Below are positions 27,151 through 35,772 of a DNA stretch of 64,000 bases, piece after piece; the stretch's first letter is position 1; each line of letters begins with the position of its first letter. The notes beneath the pieces are model-generated. The model did no database searches. It saw only the letters and a program-made list of their open reading frames with translations, and was not told the origin of the DNA. Origin of the DNA: Rhodospirillales bacterium. Lineage in GTDB: Bacteria > Pseudomonadota > Alphaproteobacteria > Reyranellales > Reyranellaceae. Where the stretch lies: assembly GCA_016185145.1 (NCBI GenBank), contig JACPOB010000200.1:1-64000 (forward strand), written 5' to 3'. The position numbers and the translations under genes are program-made.

Positions 27151-29600
27151 GCCACTGCGGCCTGGCCGCTTAAAACATCCGTCGCGCGCACCTGCCATTG
27201 GCCGGACATGTCGTCGAGAGCAAGCGGCAGATGCCACAAGGTGCCCTCCGGCGGCACGCGCACGGTTCCCGACGCCAGCGGCACGGCCTGGCCCTTCGGA
27301 CCGACGACATCCAGCCGCATGGCATGAGCCGCGGCTGACGCCGTCCCATCCAGCCCCAGCCGGAAGGTGACCAGATCGCCCAACGCGGCCTGCGCGGGAC
27401 CGGACAAGGTCGGCGCCGGCAGCGGCGCGGCCGACAATGCCAGCAGCACGGGCTCGATCGGGCCAAGCTGCAGGACGAGCTGGTCGGTGAGCACCGCCGG
27501 CGCGTTGTCGCGCAGGGATCGCGCCCAGAGCCGTCCCGGCAGGCGCAGTTCCATCGGCCGCTCGCCTTCCGCCCCATCCTGACGCTGGATGCCTACGATC
27601 GTCATGCCGCCGCTGCGGAACAGGCGTATCTCCAGGTCGGCCGCCGGTTGGCCGGCCGCGTCCAGCAGCGCCAGGGGCGGATGCACGCCGGCCTCGGCCA
27701 GCAGAGCCGCCATTTCAGCCGGTGGCGCCTTCTCGACCTGCAGGCTCGCGGCGAGGCGCAGGCGCCGGCTGGCAACCAGGTCCGCGAACGGTGCCGCATC
27801 CCGCCGGCGGCCGAGCGCATCCCGCTCGCCGGGCGGCACGTCGGCCAGGATGAGGCCGCCCGCCTCGGCAAAACGGCGCACCGCGGCGACCTCCTCATCC
27901 GACAGGGCGATGCTGTGCGGGAGCACGAGAAGCCGCATGCCATCCCGAGCGAGTTCGCCCGCCGCGAGCGCTTCCGGCGTGATCCAGCGCGGCTCCGCGC
28001 CAAGCCCGACCAAGGCCCGTGCCGCGCGGCGCGTCGCGGCGCGCCAGGGATTGTCCGCCCCTTCCGCTTCCGCGTCGCGCTCCACCCAGGCATCGCCGCC
28101 CGGGCGCCGGTCCACAAGCCAGGTCATCCGGAAGCTGGCCTGCGAGTAGAGAATCGCGACCTTTCCCGGCGCAGGTTGCGCCGCGAGCAGCTGCGCGCCC
28201 AGGGCGCCGGTCTGCTCGCGCCACAGCGCGGCGAACCGTTCGCCCCGTGGGCCCGGCTGGCCGTCCGCGCGGACGACGCTGCCGTCCTCATCCCAGATGA
28301 TGGTCCCCCGTACGCCCAGCAGCCAAGCCCGCCACAGGCGATGCTGCTCCGCCGTGCCGGCGCCGAAGCAGGTGACCAGCACCCGCAGATCCGGATTCAA
28401 GGAGCGCGCGATCTCGATGGCGTTGCCGCCGTCGTAGATTTCCATCGCGTCGACGGCAGGCGCGAGCTGTCCATAGTCGTAGCCGCCCCAGCCCGGCACC
28501 TGGCCTCCCTCGAGGGCGGCAAGGGCCTCCGGATCGCCGCGATGGATGGCGTTCGTGCCGGCGCGTACCGCCCGGGCGAATGCGACGTCCATCCATGCCT
28601 TGAACTCCATCCAGGAGGGCACGGCCGCCTCGCTTCTCAGCGCGTCGCGGGTCAGGGCAGGGGTGACGGCCTCCCACGTCGGGAAGTCGGTTCCCCAGGC
28701 GCGGTTCAGGGGGGCCAGGCTTCCGTGACGTTCCTTCAGCCACGCCCGCATGCCTTCCAGCGAAGACGGCGAGAGATCGAAGTCCCAGGCCGCGGCGAGA
28801 TCGGCGATGCCGCTCTCGTCAGCCAGGTTGTGAAAGAGGGGACGATAGGGCGCCTGCGAGCGTGCGGTCTCCGTCAGCCTCACCTCGATACTCGCGAGCC
28901 ACGCCGGATCGGAGAGGCTGGGCTGGCGATGGAAGACGGTCAGGTCATCCGGATTGCGCCGCTGCCGGGCCTTGGTCTGGTCGAACAGCCAAGTCACCGG
29001 GCGCGGCGGCATCCAGCGGTGATAGGGGGCGTAGAAGTCGGTTGCCAGGTTCTCGATGTACCAGCGCAGCCCGGCAACCATCCGCTGTTCCGCGCCGTCC
29101 CGGCCGGCCTGCGAGAGGGGCTGCAGCAGCTTGGTCCCGGTGATCCCGAGCCTGCGCAGCCCGGGCAGGTTGGCCGCAGGCTGATCCTGCCACATGATGA
29201 CTTGGTACTGCGGCCATCCCGGAGGAGGACGGACGAAGAACCTGGCCTCGGCCTGCGTTTCCGCGCCGGACCCGGCCGGCCTGAAGCGGGCCGTGAGTCG
29301 ATGCGCGGTCGTACGCGCCCGCCGCAGGTCGAGGCGGGCCGCAATCTCCGCCTGCGGCTCCGCCAGCGTGATGCGATGCCGTTCGAGCAGGCGCCCTTCA
29401 CTGTCGGTCCAGTCCAGCTGCAGCTCGCCAGGGGCCGGCGCATCCGGACGCCAGAGGGCGATGACCGGCCCCGCGGGATCCAGCACCGGCGCGGGGAGTT
29501 GGATCTCGTCCGCCACGGCCGGACCTGCCAGCAGGAGCCCTGCTGCGAGGAGCGCGGTCTTCGCGGCCGGTACAGGCAGCCGGATGGCATGGCGCTTCAC
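27132..29600 (-). CDS. Secreted GH42-like beta-galactosidase family protein
   Basis: An 822-residue exported glycosidase-like protein. The GTG at 29600 has GGAG 6 nt upstream; the signal peptide is residues 1-30 (LLAAGLLLAGPAVA-DE). After an N-terminal beta region, residues about 145-480 resemble the GH42 TIM barrel. LFHNLADESGIADL keeps the acid/base Glu in the place of the usual DNE-Y; MRAWLKERHGSLAPLNRAWG matches the family's Fr-WL-kYgtld-LN-aWG block; ALEGGQ may hold the nucleophile. Next comes a flavodoxin-like trimerisation domain (EAGGLILADVPPGERD) and C-terminal beta domains. The unusual ADES motif and export suggest a substrate other than lactose, perhaps a cell-surface glycan. It is divergent from the beta-helix gene. 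Confidence 0.7.
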   Translation of the reverse strand: MKRHAIRLPVPAAKTALLAAGLLLAGPAVADEIQLPAPVLDPAGPVIALWRPDAPAPGELQLDWTDSEGRLLERHRITLAEPQAEIAARLDLRRARTTAHRLTARFRPAGSGAETQAEARFFVRPPPGWPQYQVIMWQDQPAANLPGLRRLGITGTKLLQPLSQAGRDGAEQRMVAGLRWYIENLATDFYAPYHRWMPPRPVTWLFDQTKARQRRNPDDLTVFHRQPSLSDPAWLASIEVRLTETARSQAPYRPLFHNLADESGIADLAAAWDFDLSPSSLEGMRAWLKERHGSLAPLNRAWGTDFPTWEAVTPALTRDALRSEAAVPSWMEFKAWMDVAFARAVRAGTNAIHRGDPEALAALEGGQVPGWGGYDYGQLAPAVDAMEIYDGGNAIEIARSLNPDLRVLVTCFGAGTAEQHRLWRAWLLGVRGTIIWDEDGSVVRADGQPGPRGERFAALWREQTGALGAQLLAAQPAPGKVAILYSQASFRMTWLVDRRPGGDAWVERDAEAEGADNPWRAATRRAARALVGLGAEPRWITPEALAAGELARDGMRLLVLPHSIALSDEEVAAVRRFAEAGGLILADVPPGERDALGRRRDAAPFADLVASRRLRLAASLQVEKAPPAEMAALLAEAGVHPPLALLDAAGQPAADLEIRLFRSGGMTIVGIQRQDGAEGERPMELRLPGRLWARSLRDNAPAVLTDQLVLQLGPIEPVLLALSAAPLPAPTLSGPAQAALGDLVTFRLGLDGTASAAAHAMRLDVVGPKGQAVPLASGTVRVPPEGTLWHLPLALDDMSGQWQVRATDVLSGQAAVAILQVN

Positions 29601-29781
29601 TGTACTCTCCGCTTCGTGGGCCGCACCGTCGGGATCTCCGGACTGTCTGTCCGCCGAGCCTCGGAGTCGACGCATGCCGCAGGCGCGGATCGATCCTCTT
29701 TGGTGTTACCACCACGTCGCAGCCGACAGCCCGGATGTCCGCGGCTAGGGTCGACCGGTACCGCCATCAAAGAGATCAGCC

Positions 29782-30708
29782 ATGCTCTTTCCTTCTCGGT
29801 TGGTTGGCCTGGCCGTGCTTCTCCTCGCCCTTCCGGCGGGCGCGCGCACGCTCGAGGTCGGACCCGGCAAGCAATACGCGCAGCCGTCGCAGGCCGCCGC
29901 GGCGGCGCAGGATGGGGACCGTGTGGTGATCGCGCCGGGCCAGTACTTCGACTGTGCGGTCTGGCGGCAGAACAACCTGACCGTCGAGGGCGTGTCGGCC
30001 AAGGACACCGTGATCACGGACAAGAGCTGTCAGGGCAAGGCCCTGTTCGTCATTCCCGGCAGCAACGTCACCGTGCGCAACCTGACCCTGACCCGTGCCC
30101 GCGTGCCGGACGGCAACGGCGCCGGCATCCGCGCCGAAGGCCGCAATCTGCTGGTCGAGAAGGTTCGCTTCATCGACAACCAGAACGGCATCCTGGCCGC
30201 CGATCAGCCCCAGGGCGAGATCATCGTGCGTGACAGCGAGTTTCTCCGCAACGGCACCTGCGAGCAGGCTTGCGCCCATGGCATCTATGTCAACCGGCTC
30301 GCCCTCCTGCGCATCGAGCGCTCGGCGTTCCGCGAAACGCGCCGGGGTCACCACGTCAAGTCCCGCGCCTATCGAACCGAGATCGTGGATTGCGACATAG
30401 GCGACGGCCCCACCGGCACCGCAAGCTATCTGGTCGATGTTCCCAACGGCGGCGCCGTGCTCATCCAGAACAATCGCCTGGAGAAGGGCCCGAACGCCGA
30501 GAACCATTCGGCGGCGATCTCGATCGGCGCGGAAGGCGTGGACAGGCCGACACCCGAGATCCGCGTGCAGGGCAACCAGTTCAACGCGGACGGCGCCTAT
30601 TCCACCGTCTTCGTGGTGAACCTGACGGCAACGCCGGCCATGCTTCGGGACAACCAGCTTCGCGGGCAGGTCAAGCCGTTGCGGGGCGATGGCGAAGTGA
30701 TGCGGTAG
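29782..30708 (+). CDS. Exported right-handed beta-helix protein
   Basis: A 308-residue protein with a signal peptide (residues 1-21, LLLALPAGA-R). The rest shows parallel beta-helix coils: repeated short strands such as DGDRVVIAPGQYFDCAVWRQ, NVTVRNLTLTRARVP, NLLVEKVRFIDNQNGILAAD and GEIIVRDSEFLRNGTC, each with the asparagine/hydrophobic ladder of pectate-lyase-like or NosD-like folds. No catalytic residues can be assigned. It may bind or cleave polysaccharide in the periplasm, in line with the divergent GH42-like gene; the 181-nt gap between them should hold both promoters. Confidence 0.75.
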   Translation: MLFPSRLVGLAVLLLALPAGARTLEVGPGKQYAQPSQAAAAAQDGDRVVIAPGQYFDCAVWRQNNLTVEGVSAKDTVITDKSCQGKALFVIPGSNVTVRNLTLTRARVPDGNGAGIRAEGRNLLVEKVRFIDNQNGILAADQPQGEIIVRDSEFLRNGTCEQACAHGIYVNRLALLRIERSAFRETRRGHHVKSRAYRTEIVDCDIGDGPTGTASYLVDVPNGGAVLIQNNRLEKGPNAENHSAAISIGAEGVDRPTPEIRVQGNQFNADGAYSTVFVVNLTATPAMLRDNQLRGQVKPLRGDGEVMR

Positions 30709-30888
30709 TCCGGCGACGCGGCTGACATGGAGTGGGAAACGCGGAGCGCGCGACGCAGTCGTTGCCGCTCCGGGCCGAGGACGCATTCATCGGACGCTCG
30801 GCGCATCGCGCCCTGATGAACCGGTCAAGATGACCGCGACGCCAAAGAGCCGAAAAGGTACGCTTCGTCTCTTTTCCTGAGGCGCAAA

Positions 30889-31449
30889 ATGGCAATGTCA
30901 GTCTACCGTCGGGGCCGTGTCGTCATATTGCACATCCCGGTTTGCCTCCTGCTTCTAGGTCTCGGCGCGAGCTCCGCGGCGGCCGACGACAAGGGCCTCG
31001 CGCTATTGGACTTTTTCGAGAAGACCTGCGCTCGACGGCCGGCTCTGCCGACGGCTCTCCAGCATCTGGCGAAAGCGGCCGGTTTTGAGAACGAGCGCGG
31101 CGATCTCACTCCGGATATGGAGAGCGGCGCCGAGCTCGATCTGGTTTATTTTGCAAAGCTCGAGCGAGGCGGGGCGACCTTCAAGCTGGACGCGTACTTC
31201 TCGGGAAGCCGCGGCGCGCCTTCGGTCAGTTGTACGATGGCCGCGAGCGGCGTGGATGGAAAAGACCTCGCTCCAGCGATCGAGGCGGCCGAGAAGGTTG
31301 CCTCGCCCGTCATCGAATTCTCGAACGACGGCGTGATCGGCAGGCTGAAATGGACAGTCGGAGGCGCCGATCGGCTGGAAATGGCCTTCCGACGCAACGA
31401 ACCGCACCGTACGTCCCTGAATTTGACCTACCAAATCCGGAAGCCGTGA
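30889..31449 (+). CDS. Exported hypothetical protein
   Basis: A 186-residue protein I do not recognise. TGAGG lies 6 nt before the ATG. Residues 1-32 are a signal peptide (VCLLLLGLGASSAAA-DD). The mature part has a helical start (ALLDFFEKTCARRPALPTAL) and then a beta-rich half (ATFKLDAYFSGSRGAP, VSCTMAASGVDGKD), with two cysteines that could pair. It appears to be a single-gene unit with 180 nt of non-coding sequence before it. Confidence 0.6.
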   Translation: MAMSVYRRGRVVILHIPVCLLLLGLGASSAAADDKGLALLDFFEKTCARRPALPTALQHLAKAAGFENERGDLTPDMESGAELDLVYFAKLERGGATFKLDAYFSGSRGAPSVSCTMAASGVDGKDLAPAIEAAEKVASPVIEFSNDGVIGRLKWTVGGADRLEMAFRRNEPHRTSLNLTYQIRKP

Positions 31450-31571
31450 AAAGTGGCGGCGGATGATAGGTCATCGGTCGATACTTGCTAGAGGCGACCA
31501 TTAGGCCGATGCTGTCGGCGAGAGTGGCTTTCCGGAATGCTGACTCCTGCCGGCGTCAACGCGAGGACACC

Positions 31572-32090
31572 ATGGCAAAGCGCCCGATGTATCTGCAGCA
31601 CGTCAATGTCTACGTCCGTAACGTCGAGCGGTCGAAGAAGTGGTACGAGGAGCTGCTGGGCCTCCACGTCTACGAGTACCGGCCGGGCTGGGCCGCCTTC
31701 CTGTCGGCCGATCCGGAGCAGTCGCACGAGGTGGCGCTGATGCAGTTGGGCGACGACGCGCCCCTGCAGGCGAAGGGCCAAGTGGGCCTGAACCACATGG
31801 CCTGGCGCCTCGCAAGTCTCGACGACCTCGAGGAGTTCTACGGCAAGCTCAAGGCCGAGGGGCAGCCGATAGAGCGCATCATCGACCACGGCATCTCGCT
31901 CGGCATCTACCTGCGCGACCCCGACGGCAACGGCGTCGAGGTGTTCTACGAGATGCCGCGCGCCGAGTGGCCGGTCGACTACAATGTATTCACGCGTGAG
32001 AAGACCGGAACCGGTCGCTTCCCGGGTCCCTGGGATGCCGAGATCGGCCGCGGCGGTTCGCAGGCGCGGCAGCCTGCCGCCGCGGAGTAG
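31572..32090 (+). CDS. VOC-superfamily (glyoxalase/extradiol dioxygenase-like) protein
   Basis: A 172-residue protein with paired beta-alpha-beta-beta-beta modules. GAGG lies 5 nt before the ATG. Candidate metal ligands sit in the usual places: His in LQHVNVYVRN (about 9), His in GLNHMAWRL (about 70) and Glu in GNGVEVFYEMP (about 122), giving the 2-His-1-Glu set of catechol-2,3-dioxygenase-type members. The DPDGNGVE signature is diagnostic for the superfamily. The 25-residue C-terminal tail is extra. Substrate unknown; it stands alone. Confidence 0.85.
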   Translation: MAKRPMYLQHVNVYVRNVERSKKWYEELLGLHVYEYRPGWAAFLSADPEQSHEVALMQLGDDAPLQAKGQVGLNHMAWRLASLDDLEEFYGKLKAEGQPIERIIDHGISLGIYLRDPDGNGVEVFYEMPRAEWPVDYNVFTREKTGTGRFPGPWDAEIGRGGSQARQPAAAE

Positions 32091-32141
32091 GTGTCGAAGC
32101 CGGGTTCACGAATCCCCAGGTCCGCGACTCCCAAGACAGCC

Positions 32142-33944
32142 CTACACGGCTTTGGGCCGCTCCAATTCCCCGATCGCGAGCTGCGCCAGGTCATGCAGGA
32201 CGGAAAGGCCGCTGTTGTCGAAATGACGCGGTTTGATGTCCAGGACGGCGAGCGTGCCGACGCAGCAGCCATTGCGCAGGATGAGCGGATGGCCGGCATA
32301 GAAGCGAACGCCGGGAGCGCCCGTCACATAGGGATTGTCGGCAAATCGCTCGTCCAGGAGGGCATCGCTGACGACGAGGGGCTCACGCTGGAATATGGCG
32401 TGACCACAAAAGGAATCGTCGCGAAGGACCTCGCGAAGCTCCAGCCCGAAGCTTGACTTGAACCACTCTCGATCGCGATCCATCAAGGCGATGAGCGCGA
32501 TGGGGACATCGAGCGCCGCGGCGGCGATGCGGGTGATCCGGTCGAAGCGCTCCTCCGGCGCCGTTTGCCACAGTCCAAGCGCCCGGGTGGCTGCAAGGCG
32601 CCGCTCTTCATCGTTCGGTTCGGACGGCCGCACCCAGCGGCAGGCCGCGCGCATGAGCCAGGCCCTGATCCGCGCTTTCGCATAGATCGGCGAGTAGGGT
32701 TGCACGAGTATATCGGTAAAGGCGTCATCGACGGTGCCGGCATGGGCGCGGTGTTCGCTGGCGCGGTGCTCGCTCGACGTGACCAGCACGATGGGCAGCT
32801 CGTCCCCGTCGCGCAGGCGCCTGATCGCATGACAGGCCTCGGCGGCGCGAGCGTCGCCGGTATCCTCGAGCAGCACCAGCATCGGCCCTTCGCGCTCCGC
32901 GAGCCCCGGCGCCTCCTCGATGCTGCACAGGTGAACGTGCACTTCATCGGCGCGCAGGAAATCGGAAAGCTCGTCGATGCGCGACGGTTTCGTCAGGGCC
33001 ACGAGAGCGGACCGGCCGACGAGCGCCGTGACCGGCGGCGATTCAGCCAGGAACCGGGGCTTGGCGGCCGCCACGAACGTCCGTGGCGAGAGGTCTATCT
33101 CGTGTCCCTCGGCGGCGGCGAGGATACGCGGCCCCGCCAGGCGCAGGCTGTCCGAGCGCAGCGTGTCGACAATGGCGTCGATCGCGGCGTCGTCGCGGAT
33201 CGGATCGTGGTGGGTGAGCGCGAGCTGTTCCACCTTCGCGAGTCCGGCAACCGCAACCGCATACTCGATCGTGCTGTGGCCCCAGCCGATCTTGTGTGGG
33301 TATTCGCTGGCGAGGTACTGCGCGTCGTGCGCGACCAGGTTGGCGCCTGCCAGGAACTCGGCGTGGCGCCGGTCTTCTCCGAAGATATCGCCGACGCCGG
33401 TTGCGAGCCCGTGGAAATGGGGTTCGTGATCGCAGGCATAGACGAACGCGACGTCGTCCGCCTCGAGCCGGTAGCCCAGCGTGAGAGTCGGGTGGTTGAG
33501 GTAGCGGGTGGTGACGTCGATGTCGCCGATCCGGAGCCGCCCCTCGACCAGCTCGTGATAGCGGATCGTGGCGCCGAGCTGCTCTATGGCGACGGGAAAG
33601 TAGGTGGATTGCATCTGGCCCGCGAGGGTCTGTCGCAAGGTCTGGCCGATGCCGCGCGGCGCGTAGATGTCCCATTCGAAGCCCGGAACGAACAGCGGCG
33701 CGAAGAAGGGGATGCCCTGGATGTGGTCCCAATGGGTATGGCTGATCAGGATATGGCCGGATAGCGGCTCGCCGCGCGCCATCAACTCACGCCCGAGAGC
33801 TGCGGCTCCGGTGCCCATGTCGAGAATGGCGAGGGTGCCGGACTTCGATCGGACCTCGATACAGGACGTATTCCCGCCATACCGCAGCGTTTGCGGACCA
33901 GGCGTGGCGATCGATCCTCGCGTGCCGAAAAAGCGCACTCGCAC
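32142..33944 (-). CDS. MBL-fold hydrolase / degenerate receiver / GAF fusion protein
   Basis: A 600-residue three-part protein. The GTG at 33944 follows GGGGGAAGCT and opens directly on the family N-terminus RVRFFGTRGSIATPG, so it is preferred to an upstream ATG inside the MITE-like repeat. Residues 1-270: metallo-beta-lactamase fold of the RNase Z/PhnP-like type, with HTHWDH (69-74), HDAQY and a late LTHHDP. Residues about 285-420: receiver-like segment (MLVLLEDTGDARAAEACHAI, LPIVLVTSSEH, DILVQPYSPIYAKARIR) in which the phospho-acceptor Asp is not where expected, so a pseudo-receiver. Residues about 440-590: GAF domain (RFDRITRIAAAALDVPIALI, DSFCGHAIFQREPLVVSDA, HPLILRNGCCVGTLAVLD). It is probably a cytoplasmic sensor-enzyme. 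Confidence 0.75.
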   Translation of the reverse strand: MRVRFFGTRGSIATPGPQTLRYGGNTSCIEVRSKSGTLAILDMGTGAAALGRELMARGEPLSGHILISHTHWDHIQGIPFFAPLFVPGFEWDIYAPRGIGQTLRQTLAGQMQSTYFPVAIEQLGATIRYHELVEGRLRIGDIDVTTRYLNHPTLTLGYRLEADDVAFVYACDHEPHFHGLATGVGDIFGEDRRHAEFLAGANLVAHDAQYLASEYPHKIGWGHSTIEYAVAVAGLAKVEQLALTHHDPIRDDAAIDAIVDTLRSDSLRLAGPRILAAAEGHEIDLSPRTFVAAAKPRFLAESPPVTALVGRSALVALTKPSRIDELSDFLRADEVHVHLCSIEEAPGLAEREGPMLVLLEDTGDARAAEACHAIRRLRDGDELPIVLVTSSEHRASEHRAHAGTVDDAFTDILVQPYSPIYAKARIRAWLMRAACRWVRPSEPNDEERRLAATRALGLWQTAPEERFDRITRIAAAALDVPIALIALMDRDREWFKSSFGLELREVLRDDSFCGHAIFQREPLVVSDALLDERFADNPYVTGAPGVRFYAGHPLILRNGCCVGTLAVLDIKPRHFDNSGLSVLHDLAQLAIGELERPKAV

Positions 33945-34070
33945 AGCTTCCCCCGCTGCAAACGCCGGGCCTTCGGGCGCTCCACTATGCGAAAGAATAC
34001 GTTTTCCGGCCAGTCTTGCCAATATTGCGGTCCGGTGGCCGGCATCGAGGAGAGCGATGCGCCAGTACCC

Positions 34071-34232
34071 GCTTTCATTGGACGCTGATTCAGGCCGACC
34101 CTCACCCTGAGGAGGCCCGCAGGGCCGTCTCGAAGGGTGGGCCACACGACCTTTGTTGCCATCCTTCGAGACGCCGCGCTGCGCGCGGCTCCTCAGGATG
34201 AGGTCGTCTGTGAATCAGCGTCCAATGAAAGC
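34071..34232. repeat. MITE-like element with perfect 22-bp terminal inverted repeats
   Basis: GCTTTCATTGGACGCTGATT begins the left 22-bp end (34071-34092), and the right end (34211-34232) is its exact complement. The 118-bp interior is itself a long imperfect hairpin (CTGAGGAGGCCCGCAGGGCC against GGCTCCTCAGG). Total size is 162 bp, with no coding capacity of its own. No target duplication is evident. It lies between divergent genes and could pair into one cruciform. Confidence 0.7.
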
Positions 34233-34323
34233 AGGTGCTAGTCTTGCGTTGGCGACGGAAGATGGGCGCCCGGCCCGTCGGAAATCGATCGGGCCGCGTT
34301 TGTCGCGGAGCAGGAGACACACT

Positions 34324-35457
34324 ATGCCGGCCGTCCATCCGCAGGTGCAGAAAGCGCGCGATCTCATGCCCCTGGTCGCCGCGGCCTCGGACGAAAACGA
34401 CGAAATCCGGCAGCTCGCCGGGCCGGTCGTCAAGGCGCTGATCGACGGCGGGTTCTTCACCATGCTGAAGACGAAATCCATGGGCGGAATGGAGCTGAAG
34501 CCCTCGATCTTCGCCCAGGTGACCGAGGCGCTCGCCATTGCGGACGGATCCACCGGGTGGGTGGTGTGTCAAAGCAACGGTTGCTCGACCACGAGCGCAT
34601 ATCTCCAGCCCGATATTGCCCGGGAGATTTTCGGCAGGCCGGACGGGATCGTCGCCTGGGGACCTCCCGGTTCGCCATATGAGGCCACTCCGGTGGAAGG
34701 CGGCTACCGCATCACTGGAAAATGGCGCTTCATGAGCGGCAGTCAGAACGCCACCTGGCTTGGCGCGCATCTGCGGGTGGCGGGCACCAGGGAAACGAAG
34801 ACCTTCCTCTATCCCAAGTCGAGCGCCACGTTCCACGATATCTGGCACACGCTGGGCCTGCGCGGCACGGCCAGCAACGAGTACTCCGTCGACAATCTGT
34901 TCATTCCGCACGAGCGCGCCATCTATCGCGACGATGCGCGCGACCGCCGGAGCGACAGCTCGCTCTACCGTTTCACCAGTACCCAGCTCTATTCGATCGG
35001 GTTCGGTGGCGTCGCGCTTGGCATAGCCCGCGGCACGATGGACGCGTTCTTAGGGTTGCCGCGGGAAAAGGTTCGCGGCGGCGCGGGCAAGCCGATGGTG
35101 GAGAACAACGTCGTCCAGAGCCACGTGGCGCAGTCCGAGGCCAAGTGGCGGTCCGCGCGCTATTTCCTTCACGCCGCGGCGGACGAGGCGTTCGAGACGA
35201 TCGAGGAACGCGGCGAGATGGACCTCGATCAACGGACCCGCCTGCGCCTCGCCTCCACCTGGGCCATTCAGTCGTCGCGGGAGATCGTCAACACGCTGTT
35301 CCACCACTGCGGATCGTGGGCGGTGTTCGAGGAAAATCCGTTCGAACGCCGTCTGCGCGACATCGACACGGTCGCGCAACAGGGCCAGGGGCGCATCCTG
35401 CACTACGAGACGGTCGGTCAGGTCATGCTCGGCGTGGCGCCGGAGAATGTCTTCTGA
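34324..35457 (+). CDS. Acyl-CoA dehydrogenase-like flavin monooxygenase (group D type)
   Basis: A 377-residue protein of the acyl-CoA dehydrogenase fold. AGGAG lies 7 nt before the ATG at 34324. The N-terminal helical domain (GGFFTMLKTKSMGGMELKPS), the beta domain (YRITGKWRFMSGSQNATWLG, about 135-154) and the C-terminal helical domain ending GQGRILHYETVGQVMLG match the HsaA/pigment-hydroxylase/DszC-like side of the family (two-component FMNH2- or FADH2-dependent monooxygenases). The conserved TGKWRFMSG replaces the dehydrogenase flavin signature. A partner flavin reductase is not encoded next to it. Substrate unknown, probably an aromatic or sulfur compound. Confidence 0.8.
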   Translation: MPAVHPQVQKARDLMPLVAAASDENDEIRQLAGPVVKALIDGGFFTMLKTKSMGGMELKPSIFAQVTEALAIADGSTGWVVCQSNGCSTTSAYLQPDIAREIFGRPDGIVAWGPPGSPYEATPVEGGYRITGKWRFMSGSQNATWLGAHLRVAGTRETKTFLYPKSSATFHDIWHTLGLRGTASNEYSVDNLFIPHERAIYRDDARDRRSDSSLYRFTSTQLYSIGFGGVALGIARGTMDAFLGLPREKVRGGAGKPMVENNVVQSHVAQSEAKWRSARYFLHAAADEAFETIEERGEMDLDQRTRLRLASTWAIQSSREIVNTLFHHCGSWAVFEENPFERRLRDIDTVAQQGQGRILHYETVGQVMLGVAPENVF

Positions 35458-35772
35458 GCACAATCCATCCGGCGATGCCGGCCTGGATGGGCGCTCGTGA
35501 ATTGGCGCTCGTGAGAGGGGAGGCGGTGACGGACGACATTCTGGCGCAGCCCTGACCGAGAAGACCTACCACGTAGAAGCCGCCACCACCGCGGCCTTGG
35601 CGCGACAGAGCCTGTGCAAAATCTGGCAACTGATGCCGAAGCCCAACGCGCTGACGGTAAGGTGAGAGCTGTCGCCGGATTCTCATGGTCGGTCGCGAAG
35701 CAGTCGAGCTAACCTCCTCGATGTTTGGCACGAGTACATGTGTGCACTTGGCGCAAATCGTGGGGGCTCGAA
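35458..35772 (+). other. Intergenic region holding a degenerate copy of the D-aminoacylase 5' region
   Basis: No intact gene. Positions 35468-35543 are about 90% identical to 37895-37969, the leader and first codons of the D-aminoacylase gene, with one 1-nt indel; the start codon ATG is changed to ACG here and the frame ends after nine codons. Beyond 35556 an open stretch ending TAG-free at about 35665 has no recognisable product. Confidence 0.65.

Noticed and set aside
27648-30233. An 861-codon plus-strand frame over the GH42-like gene and into the beta-helix gene
   Set aside because: It is antisense to a gene with signal peptide and family motifs and overlaps another in a wrong frame; typical GC shadow.
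35556-35665. Open stretch after the duplicated leader read as a small gene
   Set aside because: No start codon with ribosome-binding site and no resemblance to the D-aminoacylase protein beyond the first codons.
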